58,612 nt of DNA from Rhizobium sp. Root483D2. GTDB taxonomy: Bacteria > Pseudomonadota > Alphaproteobacteria > Rhizobiales > Rhizobiaceae. The notes beneath the pieces are model-generated. The model was given only the letters and a program-made list of their open reading frames with translations. It ran no database searches and was not told where the DNA came from. The stretch is from positions 126,134 to 184,745 of the forward strand of contig NZ_LMFB01000001.1 in NCBI RefSeq assembly GCF_001426685.1, read 5' to 3'. Position numbers and translations under genes: made by a program. Of this stretch, positions 8,947 through 17,686 are shown piece by piece. How positions within the stretch are numbered: position 1 is the first letter of the stretch; the number at the start of each line of letters is the position of its first letter.

Positions 8947-9825
8947 CTAAAGACTGCGGCTTGGCCGCTTGCCGGCAAAGAGATCGGCATGGCTTTTGAC
9001 CAGCCGGAACAGCCGCTCTGACACCATGCGGATTTCGCGGCGGTGGCGGTCCTCGCTGTTGGTGACGATCCATTGGCCGTGGCGCAACTGTTTCAGCTCC
9101 TCGCCTGCCCGCTCCAGGCCCGGATCGAGATCGCCGACGAAACAGGGCAACACCGCCTGCCCCGCCCCTGCCCGCGCCAGATCCAGCAGCGAGCGCGGGC
9201 GGCTGACGATGACGGCGACCGGGGCAGCCGCCTGTTCATGCGGAAAGCGCAGATAGGGCGAGATCGCATCCTCCTCAGACACCGCGATCCAGGCTGAGGC
9301 CAATCCCGGCTGCGCATTGCGCTGGCGGTAGGCGGCATAGGCGACCTCGCCGGTATGGCGGCTTGTCAGATGCGGCTCGTCCGGCACGACCGCCCGCACG
9401 CCGACATCGCTTTGCCGGTGTGCCAGCGTCGCCCGCCGCTCGGAAACGGACATGTCGAGGCGGAAACCGTCACGCTCGCTCCAGATCGCCTGGATGTTTT
9501 CGCAGACCAGCCACGTCACCCAGGTTCCGGCCATCAGCCGCACCACAGAGCCCCCATGCGCCTCCTGCCGCCAGCCATCGACCTTGCGCACCACGGCGTC
9601 CATGGCCTGCAACTGTTCGAACAGCGCCTGGCCATCGGCGGTCAGCCGGTACCCGGTCTGGCTGCGGACAAACAGCTGCCGGCCGATCCCCTGTTCGAGA
9701 TCCAGCACCCGGCGGCCGACGGTGGCGGGGCTCAAACCATTGACCTGCGCGGCGCCGGTCAATCCGCCATGGCGCGCAACGGCCAGAAATATCTGATAGG
9801 CATCCCAGGATATGTCTTTCATCAT
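8947..9825 (-). CDS. LysR-family transcriptional regulator
   Basis: This 292-residue DNA-binding protein has an N-terminal winged helix-turn-helix at about residues 8-67 (GGLTGAAQVNGLSPATVGRRVLDLE). It is followed by a shortened co-inducer-binding region rich in arginine and tryptophan. The ribosome site is weak and two ATG codons (9825, 9822) stand in a row. A 23-bp dyad, 33 bases upstream of the start, is a likely operator. The target is unknown: the divergent side holds only a doubtful small frame. The effector domain is atypical enough that the ligand class cannot be guessed. Confidence 0.85.
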   Translation of the reverse strand: MMKDISWDAYQIFLAVARHGGLTGAAQVNGLSPATVGRRVLDLEQGIGRQLFVRSQTGYRLTADGQALFEQLQAMDAVVRKVDGWRQEAHGGSVVRLMAGTWVTWLVCENIQAIWSERDGFRLDMSVSERRATLAHRQSDVGVRAVVPDEPHLTSRHTGEVAYAAYRQRNAQPGLASAWIAVSEEDAISPYLRFPHEQAAAPVAVIVSRPRSLLDLARAGAGQAVLPCFVGDLDPGLERAGEELKQLRHGQWIVTNSEDRHRREIRMVSERLFRLVKSHADLFAGKRPSRSL

Positions 9826-9857
9826 TGAAAAACATACGCCGGTTTCTTGCGTTTATA

Positions 9858-9880
9858 AACCTATTTTTGAAGCATAGGTT
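9858..9880. promoter_or_regulatory. Dyad AACCTAT-N9-ATAGGTT
   Basis: A perfect 7-bp inverted repeat is separated by nine bases and ends 33 bases before the LysR start codon. Its spacing fits a LysR-type T-N11-A operator class. It probably mediates self-control and perhaps control of a short divergent transcript. Confidence 0.5.
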
Positions 9881-9990
9881 CAAGGCGTGAACGGAGCGCG
9901 GCGGCAATGCCGCCTCATCCCAAATTGAAGAAAGCTTTCTGCAGGGCCCCAGGTCCGGCAACGGCTTTCTGTTGCCGAAGGGAAGCTGTG

Positions 9991-10149
9991 ATGCCGGAGA
10001 TGATGGGAATGGTCTTATGGATGGAGATGCTGGCGAAGGACGCGCGCAGACCGCATGAATTCCAGGAGGTGATCGACCGGAACCGCCTGTCCAGCAGGAT
10101 GTCCAGCGCAATGCGGCGGCTTTGCCTGGGCTGGCTGCGACGCAAATAA
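9991..10149 (+). CDS. Possible 52-residue protein
   Basis: A frame beginning MPEMMGMVLWMEML ends in an arginine-rich tail (MRRLCLGWLRRK). GAAGGGA at 9977-9983 lies 7 bases upstream, and a terminator follows at once. It is divergent from the LysR gene and lies beyond its dyad, a usual position for a regulated target. A longer in-frame start exists at 9907. No family is recognised. It could equally be an untranslated or spurious frame. Confidence 0.3.
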   Translation: MPEMMGMVLWMEMLAKDARRPHEFQEVIDRNRLSSRMSSAMRRLCLGWLRRK

Positions 10150-10179
10150 AAAGCCCGGCGTCCAAAGCCGCCGGGCTTT
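10150..10179 (-). terminator. Intrinsic terminator after the chemoreceptor gene
   Basis: A 10-bp GC-rich stem (AAAGCCCGGC at 10150-10159 with GCCGGGCTTT at 10170-10179) has a ten-base loop. It lies 20 bases past the chemoreceptor stop and is followed on the minus strand by a run of T. It is bidirectional enough to end a plus-strand transcript too. Confidence 0.85.
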
Positions 10180-10199
10180 CCGCATTTACCTAGTATCCA

Positions 10200-12728
10200 T
10201 CAGGCGGCGCGGCCGACCTGGCGGCCGGTTGCAACAGGCTCCAGGCGGAACTGTTCGACCAGCATCATCAGCGTATCGGCCTGGTTGGCGAGTTCGCGGC
10301 TGGCGCTGGTTGCCTGATCGACCATGGTCGCATTCTGCTGCGTCATCTGGTCCATCTGGTTGACCGACCCGTTGACCTCATGCAGCGCTGCGGCCTGGTC
10401 GCGGCTGGCAGTGGCAATCATTTCCACATGGCTGCTGACCGCAACGATCTGCTGGCTGATCGATGCCAGAACCGCGCCGGTTTCCTGGACCAATTGCGAA
10501 CCGGAATTTACTTCGTTGGCGGATTTGTTGATCAGGCCCTTGATCTCGCGGGCCGCACCTGCCGAACGCTGGGCGAGTTCGCGGACTTCCTGCGCCACCA
10601 CCGCAAACCCCCTGCCGGCATCGCCGGCGCGGGCAGCCTCGATCCCGGCATTCAGCGCCAGGAGATTGGTCTGGAAGGCGATCTCGTCGATGACATCGAT
10701 GATCTGCTCGATCTGGCGGGAAGCATCTTCGATGCGGCCCATGGCCGAGATCGCGTTGCTGACGACGACGGCCGAATTGTCGGCGCTCTTCTTGGTATGC
10801 GTGACGGCAACATTGGCCTCATGCGCCCGCTCGGCCGAGGACCGCACGGTGACGGTGATCTGGTCAACGGCGGCTGCCGTTTCTTCCAGCGACGCGGCCT
10901 GAGCCTCGGTGCGCTTGGAGAGCTGATCTGCCGATGCATGCATATCGTTGCCGCTGCGCTGGATCGACAGCGCATTGTTGCGGATCTGCAGGAGCGTGTC
11001 CTGCAGGCGGATCAGCGAACCGTTGAAGTCCATCCGCAGCTGTTCGAGACGGCCGGTGAACGGCGTTTCGATCTGCTGCGAGAGATCGCCCTGCGCCAGG
11101 CGGCCGAGACCGGCGGCGAGCTGGTTGACGGCGAAATCGATCTGGCTGTCGAGGGCGCGCTTTTCGGTATCGTTGCGGCTGCGCTCGGCATCGGCCTGGG
11201 CGCGCTGCTCCTCGCTTTCGGCTTCGATGCGAACCTTGGAAAGGGCATTTTCCTTGAAGATGCCCAGCGCCCGCGCCATGTCGCCGATCTCGTCGCGACG
11301 GGCGCCGCCATCGATCGAGGTATCGAGCGCACCGTCAGCCAGACGGCGCATGGCGGCGGTGATCTGCCCGATCGGGCCCTTCAGCGTCAGCACCAGCGCG
11401 CCACCGGCGAGAAGGGCGATCAGGATGCCCAGAACCGTTGCAAAGACCGAGACCTGGTTTGCCTTGTCGCGCTCGACCGAGGCCGTGGTCTTCTGGCCCT
11501 CGGCAAATGCGGTCAGCTGACCCCAGATGCTGTCGATTTCGGCAGCCGCAGCCGTAAATTCGGCGTGCCGTTTATGGCTGGTTGCGACCAGGGCGATGCT
11601 GTCCTGATCCATCTTCTCGATGATCGGTTTCAGCGACCCGACCAGATCGGTGAAGAATTTCAGGTCGCCGGCTGTTTGTGCAAGGCTTTGCACATCCTGG
11701 CCCATGATGGAGAATTCGCGCGAAAGCCGGGCACGGCCCTCTTCGTCGGATTTTTCCAGGAAGCTCGCGGCGGCGATGCGGATGGAATAGACGGAATTGA
11801 CCAGCTTGCGTGTATCGGTGAGCACGGTTGCGGCCTTGACCAGCGGCGCATCGAGCTTGCCGAACGTGGCAGTTGCGTCGCGCATCTTGACGGTGGCTGC
11901 GGTCTGCAGCTGGATGCTGTTCTGGCGGAAGCGGGCAACCAGACGGCCGACTGCGGCGGCGTTTTCCTCGCTGAGATCGCCGGTATCGACCAGTGCCTTC
12001 ATCTCGGCCACGGTCTTCTTGAAGGTTTCGGCGACGGCCTTCTGGTTTGCCGGCAGGCCGGAAGCGATCTTGCGCTGCACCTTGGTGAGTTCCCCATAGG
12101 AACTGCCCGCAAACTTGATCTTTTCTTCCGGCGTCGCCGCCTTGGCAAAGGCCGACATGAAGGCAACGAGCGTATCGCTGGACGAGGTCAGGCGGTCTGC
12201 TTCGCGCAGGATCGATTTGGCCGCTTCCTCATCCTTGCGCACTGCCCGTTCCATCTTGGTGGCTTCCTCAAGCACCTTCATCTGCTCGCCGAGCAGGCTG
12301 CCGAGGCTGTTGGAGATGGATTTGCGCAGCGCCACTTCTTCCTCGTAGAGCGTCCAGAGCTGGCCGACGCGCTCGCCGATCTTGGTGCTGCCCTCGACGG
12401 CCTCCTGCAATTGGCGTCGGCCTTCCTCGTCATTGACCTGCGCCAGCGTGCCCGACAGGACCGCTTGCTGGCCCTCGAGCTTTTCAACCACGGCCTGGCG
12501 GTTTTCCTCCGACGTGTTCTGCAGAAAGGCGTTCATGCCGGCATAGACATCCTTGAAGCCGCTCAGCGACTGCAGGACGCTATTGGAAATCTCCATCCGC
12601 CCCTGCAGCAATCCCGACGCATAAAGCCCGGTAATGCCGACGGCGCAGATGCTGACGACGAAGGGCAGGATGAACAACAGCACCTTGGTCTGGATTTTGA
12701 AGCGGGCAAGAATCTTGTCGATGAACAT
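10200..12728 (-). CDS. mcp: Methyl-accepting chemotaxis protein
   Basis: This 842-residue inner-membrane chemoreceptor has a first membrane helix at about residues 16-39 and a second at about 427-448. The periplasmic sensor between them is about 385 residues and looks all-helical, as in the helical bimodular class. A HAMP linker follows at about 449-500. A methyl-accepting signalling domain comes next, with the highly conserved hairpin tip (IDEIAFQTNLLALNAGIEAARAGDAGRGFAVVAQEVR) near 690-725. It lies in a single-gene unit outside the flagellar block. The ligand is not evident. Confidence 0.93.
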   Translation of the reverse strand: MFIDKILARFKIQTKVLLFILPFVVSICAVGITGLYASGLLQGRMEISNSVLQSLSGFKDVYAGMNAFLQNTSEENRQAVVEKLEGQQAVLSGTLAQVNDEEGRRQLQEAVEGSTKIGERVGQLWTLYEEEVALRKSISNSLGSLLGEQMKVLEEATKMERAVRKDEEAAKSILREADRLTSSSDTLVAFMSAFAKAATPEEKIKFAGSSYGELTKVQRKIASGLPANQKAVAETFKKTVAEMKALVDTGDLSEENAAAVGRLVARFRQNSIQLQTAATVKMRDATATFGKLDAPLVKAATVLTDTRKLVNSVYSIRIAAASFLEKSDEEGRARLSREFSIMGQDVQSLAQTAGDLKFFTDLVGSLKPIIEKMDQDSIALVATSHKRHAEFTAAAAEIDSIWGQLTAFAEGQKTTASVERDKANQVSVFATVLGILIALLAGGALVLTLKGPIGQITAAMRRLADGALDTSIDGGARRDEIGDMARALGIFKENALSKVRIEAESEEQRAQADAERSRNDTEKRALDSQIDFAVNQLAAGLGRLAQGDLSQQIETPFTGRLEQLRMDFNGSLIRLQDTLLQIRNNALSIQRSGNDMHASADQLSKRTEAQAASLEETAAAVDQITVTVRSSAERAHEANVAVTHTKKSADNSAVVVSNAISAMGRIEDASRQIEQIIDVIDEIAFQTNLLALNAGIEAARAGDAGRGFAVVAQEVRELAQRSAGAAREIKGLINKSANEVNSGSQLVQETGAVLASISQQIVAVSSHVEMIATASRDQAAALHEVNGSVNQMDQMTQQNATMVDQATSASRELANQADTLMMLVEQFRLEPVATGRQVGRAA

Positions 12729-13084
12729 GAACGCACCTTGGCTCGCAGCCTGCGTCCGCCCTCCTCAAGCCGTACAGGCTTGCCCGGTGCGCCAGCACGC
12801 TGGTGATTTAACTGAAAAAATCATGCGGCGCATCGCCGCCAGCCTGCCAGGCATTCATTGCATGATCCGCCGCCTCCCCGGGGCTGAGATCACGGCAGGC
12901 TCCGTTGAGATCATTCTTCAACGGCAACGATTAATATTTGAATAAGTGGGATCTAAATCGTTTCAGATGGCTGTTGCAGCGCATCAGCGGAAAATCCCGC
13001 CCTGCGGGATTTCGCGAGACCATGCGGCATGGCATGGGCAGATATAATCCGCCTCACACAGGAAGCGGGAAGCAATCGGACCGT
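12729..13084. other. Intergenic region upstream of the chemoreceptor
   Basis: These 356 bases hold the chemoreceptor promoter and the 3' end of the small membrane-protein transcript. One hairpin (listed separately) is visible. The short plus-strand frame at 12938-13147 has no good ribosome site and no recognisable product. No repeat or RNA gene was recognised. Confidence 0.5.
12992..13012 (-). terminator. Hairpin downstream of the small membrane-protein gene
   Basis: A perfect 9-bp stem (AAATCCCGC/GCGGGATTT) with a three-base loop lies 72 bases past the stop of the 51-residue gene. On the minus strand it ends in TTTTCC, a short T run, so it is a modest intrinsic terminator. Confidence 0.5.
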
Positions 13085-13240
13085 TTAGAACGACCAGAAG
13101 GACGGAAGGGCAACGAACGCTGCAAGAGCGAACGCGGCGATCACTGAAACACGGATGAACAAAGCCTTGCGCGCGGCACTTTCGTCGGCTTTCGCAATTG
13201 CGATTGCGCGGGCGGTGGAACGATTGCGTGATTGATTCAT
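13085..13240 (-). CDS. Small single-pass membrane protein
   Basis: This 51-residue protein has a basic N-terminal half (MNQSRNRSTARAIAIAKADESAARK) followed by one hydrophobic helix (VSVIAAFALAAFVALPSFW). The ATG at 13240 is chosen because AAAGGA lies nine bases before it. A longer frame to 13408 lacks a ribosome site and adds unlikely sequence. No family is recognised. The layout, basic tail inside and one helix, suggests a small inner-membrane protein. Confidence 0.6.
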   Translation of the reverse strand: MNQSRNRSTARAIAIAKADESAARKALFIRVSVIAAFALAAFVALPSFWSF

Positions 13241-13459
13241 GGCATCATTTCCTTTCGACATCAGCAACAATAGACCCGGATGCTCCGGACCGCCAGTCCA
13301 TGCCGTGCTGCAACCGCTCACAAAAGCGTAAAAAATGTCACGTTTCTGAAACAATTCCTGAAAATGACTATCGTGCCGTGCTGCAAAACGTTTGGACCAG
13401 CGTTTCAAACAGGTTCCGTCAGATGTCTTAACAAGTGCTGAAGCCGCCTGCTCTTTGAT

Positions 13460-13491
13460 GGCTCATGCCACTTTGCCGGCTCATGCCACTT
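13460..13491. repeat. 14-bp direct repeat across a stop codon
   Basis: GGCTCATGCCACTT occurs at 13460-13473 and again at 13478-13491, a period of 18 bases. The second copy spans the stop codon of the flavoprotein gene. It looks like a recent local duplication. Confidence 0.8.
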
Positions 13492-14674
13492 GGCCGGCCG
13501 AAAAGCCAGATGCCCAGGCCCATTGGAAATTATAGCCGCCCAGCCAGCCGGTGACATCGACGCACTCGCCGATGAAATAGAGGCCGGGAACGTCGCGCGC
13601 CTGCATGCTGCGCGAATCAAGCGCCTTTGTATCGACGCCGCCCAGCGTCACCTCGGCGGTGCGATAGCCTTCCGATCCGGCGGGCTTGATCACCCAGTCC
13701 TTCAGGGTGAGGCAGAAGGCATCGATCGCCTTGTCGGAGAGATCGGCGAGCGGCCGGTTGCTGAGCCCGGCGGCCTCGGCGAAGAATTGCGCCAGCCGTT
13801 TCGGCAAGGGTTCGGAGAGCGCCGTCTGCAGCGCCTGGCGGCCATTCTGCTTACGCGCCGCCTTCAGCACGCCGGCAAGATCGGCATGCGGCAAAAGGTT
13901 GAGGCTGATATCGCCGCCCTCGCGCCAATAGGACGATATCTGCAGGATGGCCGGACCGCTCAGGCCCCGGTGGGTGATCAGCACGGCTTCCTCGAAAACC
14001 GTCTTGCCGCAGCGCGCCTGCGCACCGACGGCAACGCCGGCCAGCGCATTCAGGCTTTCCAGTTGCACCGGATCGAGCGTCAGCGGCACCAGTCCCGGCC
14101 GGGTCTCCACCAGCGGCAGGCCGAACTGCTCTGCGATCTTATAGGCAAGGCCGGTTGCGCCCATTTTCGGGATCGACTTGCCGCCGCTCGCAAGGATCAG
14201 CGAGGAACAATCGATCGCGCCATCGGCGGTCACGATCCGGAACCCGGACACGGTTTTTTCGACCGTCTGGATCTGCGCGCCCAGCCGCAAGACCGCGCGT
14301 GCCTCCTTCATCTCGGTCAGCAGCATGCGGATGATGTCCTTGGCGGTCTCGTCGCAAAACAGCTGGCCAAGCGTCTTTTCATGCCAGGCAATCTTGTAGC
14401 GATCGACCAGGGCGATGAAATCATGCGGCGTGTAGCGCGCCAAAGCCGACTTGCAGAAATGCGGATTGACTGAGAGGAAGTTCTTCGGGCTCGCATGGAT
14501 ATTGGTGAAGTTGCAGCGTCCGCCGCCGGAAATGCGGATCTTTTCGCCCGGCGCCTTGGCATGATCGAGCACGGCGACGCGGCGGCCGCGCTTGCCCGCC
14601 TCGATCGCCGCCATCATGCCGGCAGCCCCTGCCCCGATTATCACCACGTCGAATTGTTCGGCCAAGACATCCAT
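13481..14674 (-). CDS. HI0933-family FAD-dependent oxidoreductase
   Basis: This 397-residue cytoplasmic flavoprotein of the YhiN/HI0933 family begins with an FAD-binding fold (VIIGAGAAGMMAAIEAG at about residues 10-26). The family motif ISGGGRCNFTN follows near 48-58. The C-terminal region (ARDVPGLYFIGECVDVTGWLGGYNFQWAWASG) completes the FAD site. Members are conserved, but the physiological substrate is unknown. It stands alone between two small intergenic regions. A short direct repeat overlaps its 3' end. Confidence 0.9.
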   Translation of the reverse strand: MDVLAEQFDVVIIGAGAAGMMAAIEAGKRGRRVAVLDHAKAPGEKIRISGGGRCNFTNIHASPKNFLSVNPHFCKSALARYTPHDFIALVDRYKIAWHEKTLGQLFCDETAKDIIRMLLTEMKEARAVLRLGAQIQTVEKTVSGFRIVTADGAIDCSSLILASGGKSIPKMGATGLAYKIAEQFGLPLVETRPGLVPLTLDPVQLESLNALAGVAVGAQARCGKTVFEEAVLITHRGLSGPAILQISSYWREGGDISLNLLPHADLAGVLKAARKQNGRQALQTALSEPLPKRLAQFFAEAAGLSNRPLADLSDKAIDAFCLTLKDWVIKPAGSEGYRTAEVTLGGVDTKALDSRSMQARDVPGLYFIGECVDVTGWLGGYNFQWAWASGFSAGQVA

Positions 14675-14837
14675 TCCCGTTTCGGTTTTCTTTCAAAGGC
14701 AAGGGCGGCAAAGTCAATTGCTGTTGTGACGATGAGGACGAATACAGCCTGTACGGCGGCAAAAGTCCCGGTTTTCACCCTAGCCAATTGCCAAACTGTG
14801 GCTATGATGCCCCATCCGAACCCAAAACCGGTGATTT

Positions 14838-16274
14838 ATGCCCGTCAGAAGAAATGCTGCCCAACCAACTGCAAGGACTGTCAAGAGCTCGAAAATACCC
14901 GCCGCACTGCAAGCCCCCCGCGGAGTGAAGACCTGGAAGGAAGCCGCCGACTGGCTGAAAATCCGTGGCATCGAGGATATCGAATGCATCACGCCTGATA
15001 TTGCCGGCGTTCCGCGCGGCAAGATGATGCCGTCCTCGAAATTCACCTCCAATACCTCGCTTGCACTGCCCTCGGCGATCTACCGCCACACGATTTCCGG
15101 CGAATATCCCGAAGAGACGGGCAATTTCCGCTATGACAGCCGCGACAGCGATATCAAGTTGGTGCCTGATCTTTCGACCCTTTCGGTGGTTCCCTGGGAA
15201 AGCGACCCGACGGCGCAGGTGATCTGCGACATTGCGGGCTCGCAGGGCGAAAAAGTTCCCTACACGCCGCGCAACGTCCTGAAGCACGTTCTCGACCTCT
15301 ATGCCCAGCGGGGCTGGAAGCCGGTCGTGGCGCCTGAAATCGAATTCTATCTGGTCGCCAAGAACGAGGATCCGGATTATCCGCTGCATCCGCCGAAAGG
15401 CCGTTCCGGACGTGCCATCCAGGGCGGACAGGGCTATTCGATCGCCGGCGTCAACGAATTCGACGAGCTGATCGACGATATCTACCATTTCTCGGAAAAG
15501 CAGGGTCTGGAGATCGACACGCTGATCCACGAGGAAGGCCCGGCACAGCTGGAAATCAACCTTCGCCATGGCGATCCGATCGAGCTTGCCGACCAGGTCT
15601 TCATGTTCAAGCGGACCATTCGCGAAGCGGCCCTGAAGCACGGCATCTACGCAACCTTCATGGCCAAGCCGATGCAGGCGCAGGCAGGCTCCGCCATGCA
15701 TATCCATCAGTCGGTTGTCGAAGTGAATACCGGCCGCAACCTGTTTTCCAATGCCGACGGCTCGCCCTCCAAGGAGTTTTTCTCCTTCATCGGCGGCATG
15801 CAGACATTCGTGCCCAAGGCGCTGTCGATGATGGCCCCTTACGTCAACTCGTACCGGCGGCTGACGCCGGACATGTCGGCGCCGGTCAACAATGCCTGGG
15901 GCTACGACAACCGCACGACCGCGTTTCGCATTCCGGTTTCCGAACCTGCCGCACGGCGTGTGGAAAACCGCCTGCCAAGCTCGGACGCCAATCCCTATCT
16001 GGCGCTCGCAGCCTCGCTCGGTTGCGGTTATCTCGGCATCATCCAGGGACTGGAGCCATCGGCACCGGCGGAAGCGTCGGCCGATAGCGGGACGATCGAC
16101 CTGCCGAGGGGGCTGTTGGAAGCGGTGTCGCTCTTGGAAGCGGAACCGGCTTTTGCCGAGATCTTCAGCCCGGAATTCATCGCGATCTATGGCGGCGTGA
16201 AGCGGGGCGAGTTCGAAACCTTCATGCAGGTGATCAGCCCCTGGGAGCGCGAATACCTGCTTCTCAATGTCTGA
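14838..16274 (+). CDS. puuA: Glutamine synthetase family, gamma-glutamylputrescine synthetase-like
   Basis: This 478-residue cytoplasmic ATP-dependent ligase of the glutamine synthetase fold probably joins glutamate to putrescine. The catalytic core shows APEIEFYLVA near residue 170, HEEGPAQLEINLRHGD near 230, and SAMHIHQS near 288. The N terminus is basic and longer than usual. A weaker in-frame GTG start at 14925 would drop 29 residues. The next gene overlaps by 8 bases and encodes a PuuB-like oxidase, which supports a polyamine role over nitrogen assimilation. The window also holds a putrescine importer. The substrate is inferred. Confidence 0.8.
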   Translation: MPVRRNAAQPTARTVKSSKIPAALQAPRGVKTWKEAADWLKIRGIEDIECITPDIAGVPRGKMMPSSKFTSNTSLALPSAIYRHTISGEYPEETGNFRYDSRDSDIKLVPDLSTLSVVPWESDPTAQVICDIAGSQGEKVPYTPRNVLKHVLDLYAQRGWKPVVAPEIEFYLVAKNEDPDYPLHPPKGRSGRAIQGGQGYSIAGVNEFDELIDDIYHFSEKQGLEIDTLIHEEGPAQLEINLRHGDPIELADQVFMFKRTIREAALKHGIYATFMAKPMQAQAGSAMHIHQSVVEVNTGRNLFSNADGSPSKEFFSFIGGMQTFVPKALSMMAPYVNSYRRLTPDMSAPVNNAWGYDNRTTAFRIPVSEPAARRVENRLPSSDANPYLALAASLGCGYLGIIQGLEPSAPAEASADSGTIDLPRGLLEAVSLLEAEPAFAEIFSPEFIAIYGGVKRGEFETFMQVISPWEREYLLLNV

Positions 16275-17577
16275 TACGAAAGGCGCAGCCATGCCTTGGC
16301 AAAGCCCGATCTCGCCGGGGATTTCCTGGTATGAGTCCAGTGTCGCGGAGCGGCCGGAATATCCGGCCCTTTCGGGTTCGGTGGAGACCGATGTCGCGAT
16401 TGTCGGCGGGGGCTTCACCGGGCTGCAGGCCGCCTACAATTTGGCGCGCAAGGGCGTGCGCGTGACGCTGATCGATGCCTGCCGCTTCGGCGACGGTGCG
16501 TCTGGCCGCAATGGCGGACAGCTCGGCACCGGCCAGCGCTGGTCTCCCGAGGAGATGGAAGGAACGCTCGGTTACGAGCGGTCCAAGGCATTGTTTGATC
16601 TGGCAGAGGATGCCAAGAAACATCTGCTCGACTTCGCATCCACACATGGCATCGATATCGAATATGTCGAGGGGCAGCTGAATGTCTGCCACAGGCCACG
16701 GCTTGAGAAAGACTATCGCGACAGCGTCGAGATCGCCGCATCGCGCTATGGCTATGCGCACCAGAGCTTCATGGACCGCGACGAGACAGTGGCGCGGCTG
16801 GGCTCGCAGCGCTATCTGTTCGGCATCCGCGATACCGGCACCGGCCATATCCAGCCGATGAAGCTGCTGGTTGGCCTCGCCAGACAGGCGGCCCTGGCCG
16901 GCGCATCGCTGCACGAGCAGACCAAGGCGCTGAAGATCAACCAGGCCGGCGGCCGGGTGACGATCGAGACGGACAAGGGCACCATCCGCGCCGACCGTGC
17001 CCTGATTGCCTGCAACGGCTATATCGGCAATCTCGAACCGGTCACGGCACGGCATGTCATGCCGATCCGCTCGTTCATCGGCGCCACCAAGGTTCTCAGC
17101 GATTTTCCCGATGTGCTGCCCGGCGGCGAAGCGGTAGCGGATTCGCGCTTCGTCGTGCGCTATTTCCGCAAATCCAAGGACGGGCGCCTGCTGTTTGGTG
17201 GCCGCGAGGCCTATACGGCTGACAATCCGCGGGAAATTTCCGAACATATCCGCCGGCAGATCACGGAGATCTACCCGTCGCTGGCGAATGTCGAGATGAC
17301 CCATTCCTGGGGCGGCTCGGTTGGCATCACGCTGCCGCGCCAGCCCTTCGTGCGCGAGGTCATGCCCGGCGTTACATCGATTGGCGGCTATTCCGGCCAT
17401 GGCGTCATGCTGTCGAACTATTGCGGCAAGCTCTATTCCGATATGGTGACCGGCAACCGCTCGGACCTCGACCTGTTGCGGGAGCTGAATGTTCCGGCTT
17501 TTCCAGGCGGCACGCGGTTCCGCTCCGTGCTTTTGTTCGTCGCACTCAGCTGGTATGCCTTGCGCGACAAGTTTTAA
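16267..17577 (+). CDS. puuB: FAD-dependent oxidase, gamma-glutamylputrescine oxidase-like
   Basis: This 436-residue flavoprotein of the DAO family shows an FAD-binding motif (VAIVGGGFTGLQAAYNLARKG) near residues 40-60 and the DGASGRNGGQLGTG loop near 77-90. The second FAD contact region (GYSGHGVMLSNYCGKL) is near 377-392. PuuB-type enzymes oxidise gamma-glutamylputrescine to the aldehyde in the Puu route. It overlaps puuA by 8 bases, so the two are coupled. Other DAO-family amine oxidases cannot be excluded by sequence alone. Confidence 0.8.
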   Translation: MSDTKGAAMPWQSPISPGISWYESSVAERPEYPALSGSVETDVAIVGGGFTGLQAAYNLARKGVRVTLIDACRFGDGASGRNGGQLGTGQRWSPEEMEGTLGYERSKALFDLAEDAKKHLLDFASTHGIDIEYVEGQLNVCHRPRLEKDYRDSVEIAASRYGYAHQSFMDRDETVARLGSQRYLFGIRDTGTGHIQPMKLLVGLARQAALAGASLHEQTKALKINQAGGRVTIETDKGTIRADRALIACNGYIGNLEPVTARHVMPIRSFIGATKVLSDFPDVLPGGEAVADSRFVVRYFRKSKDGRLLFGGREAYTADNPREISEHIRRQITEIYPSLANVEMTHSWGGSVGITLPRQPFVREVMPGVTSIGGYSGHGVMLSNYCGKLYSDMVTGNRSDLDLLRELNVPAFPGGTRFRSVLLFVALSWYALRDKF

Positions 17578-17686
17578 AAGCCGCACCTGAAAAGCGCAGG
17601 AAACGCATTTTGTTGCGTCGCACCCTAGCGCTTTTAAATCGATTAGATTATACACTCCTCAGACCAGAACGAGATCGAGATTTCTC

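Noticed and set aside
10380..12806. 808-residue plus-strand frame
   Set aside because: It is antisense to the chemoreceptor gene, which has full domain structure on the minus strand.
12938..13147. 69-residue plus-strand frame upstream of the chemoreceptor
   Set aside because: It contains the hairpin at 12992-13012 and runs antisense into the small membrane-protein gene; composition is not protein-like.
14802..16418. 538-residue minus-strand frame opposite the puuA-like gene
   Set aside because: It is the shadow of a clear glutamine-synthetase-family gene and extends into the next gene.
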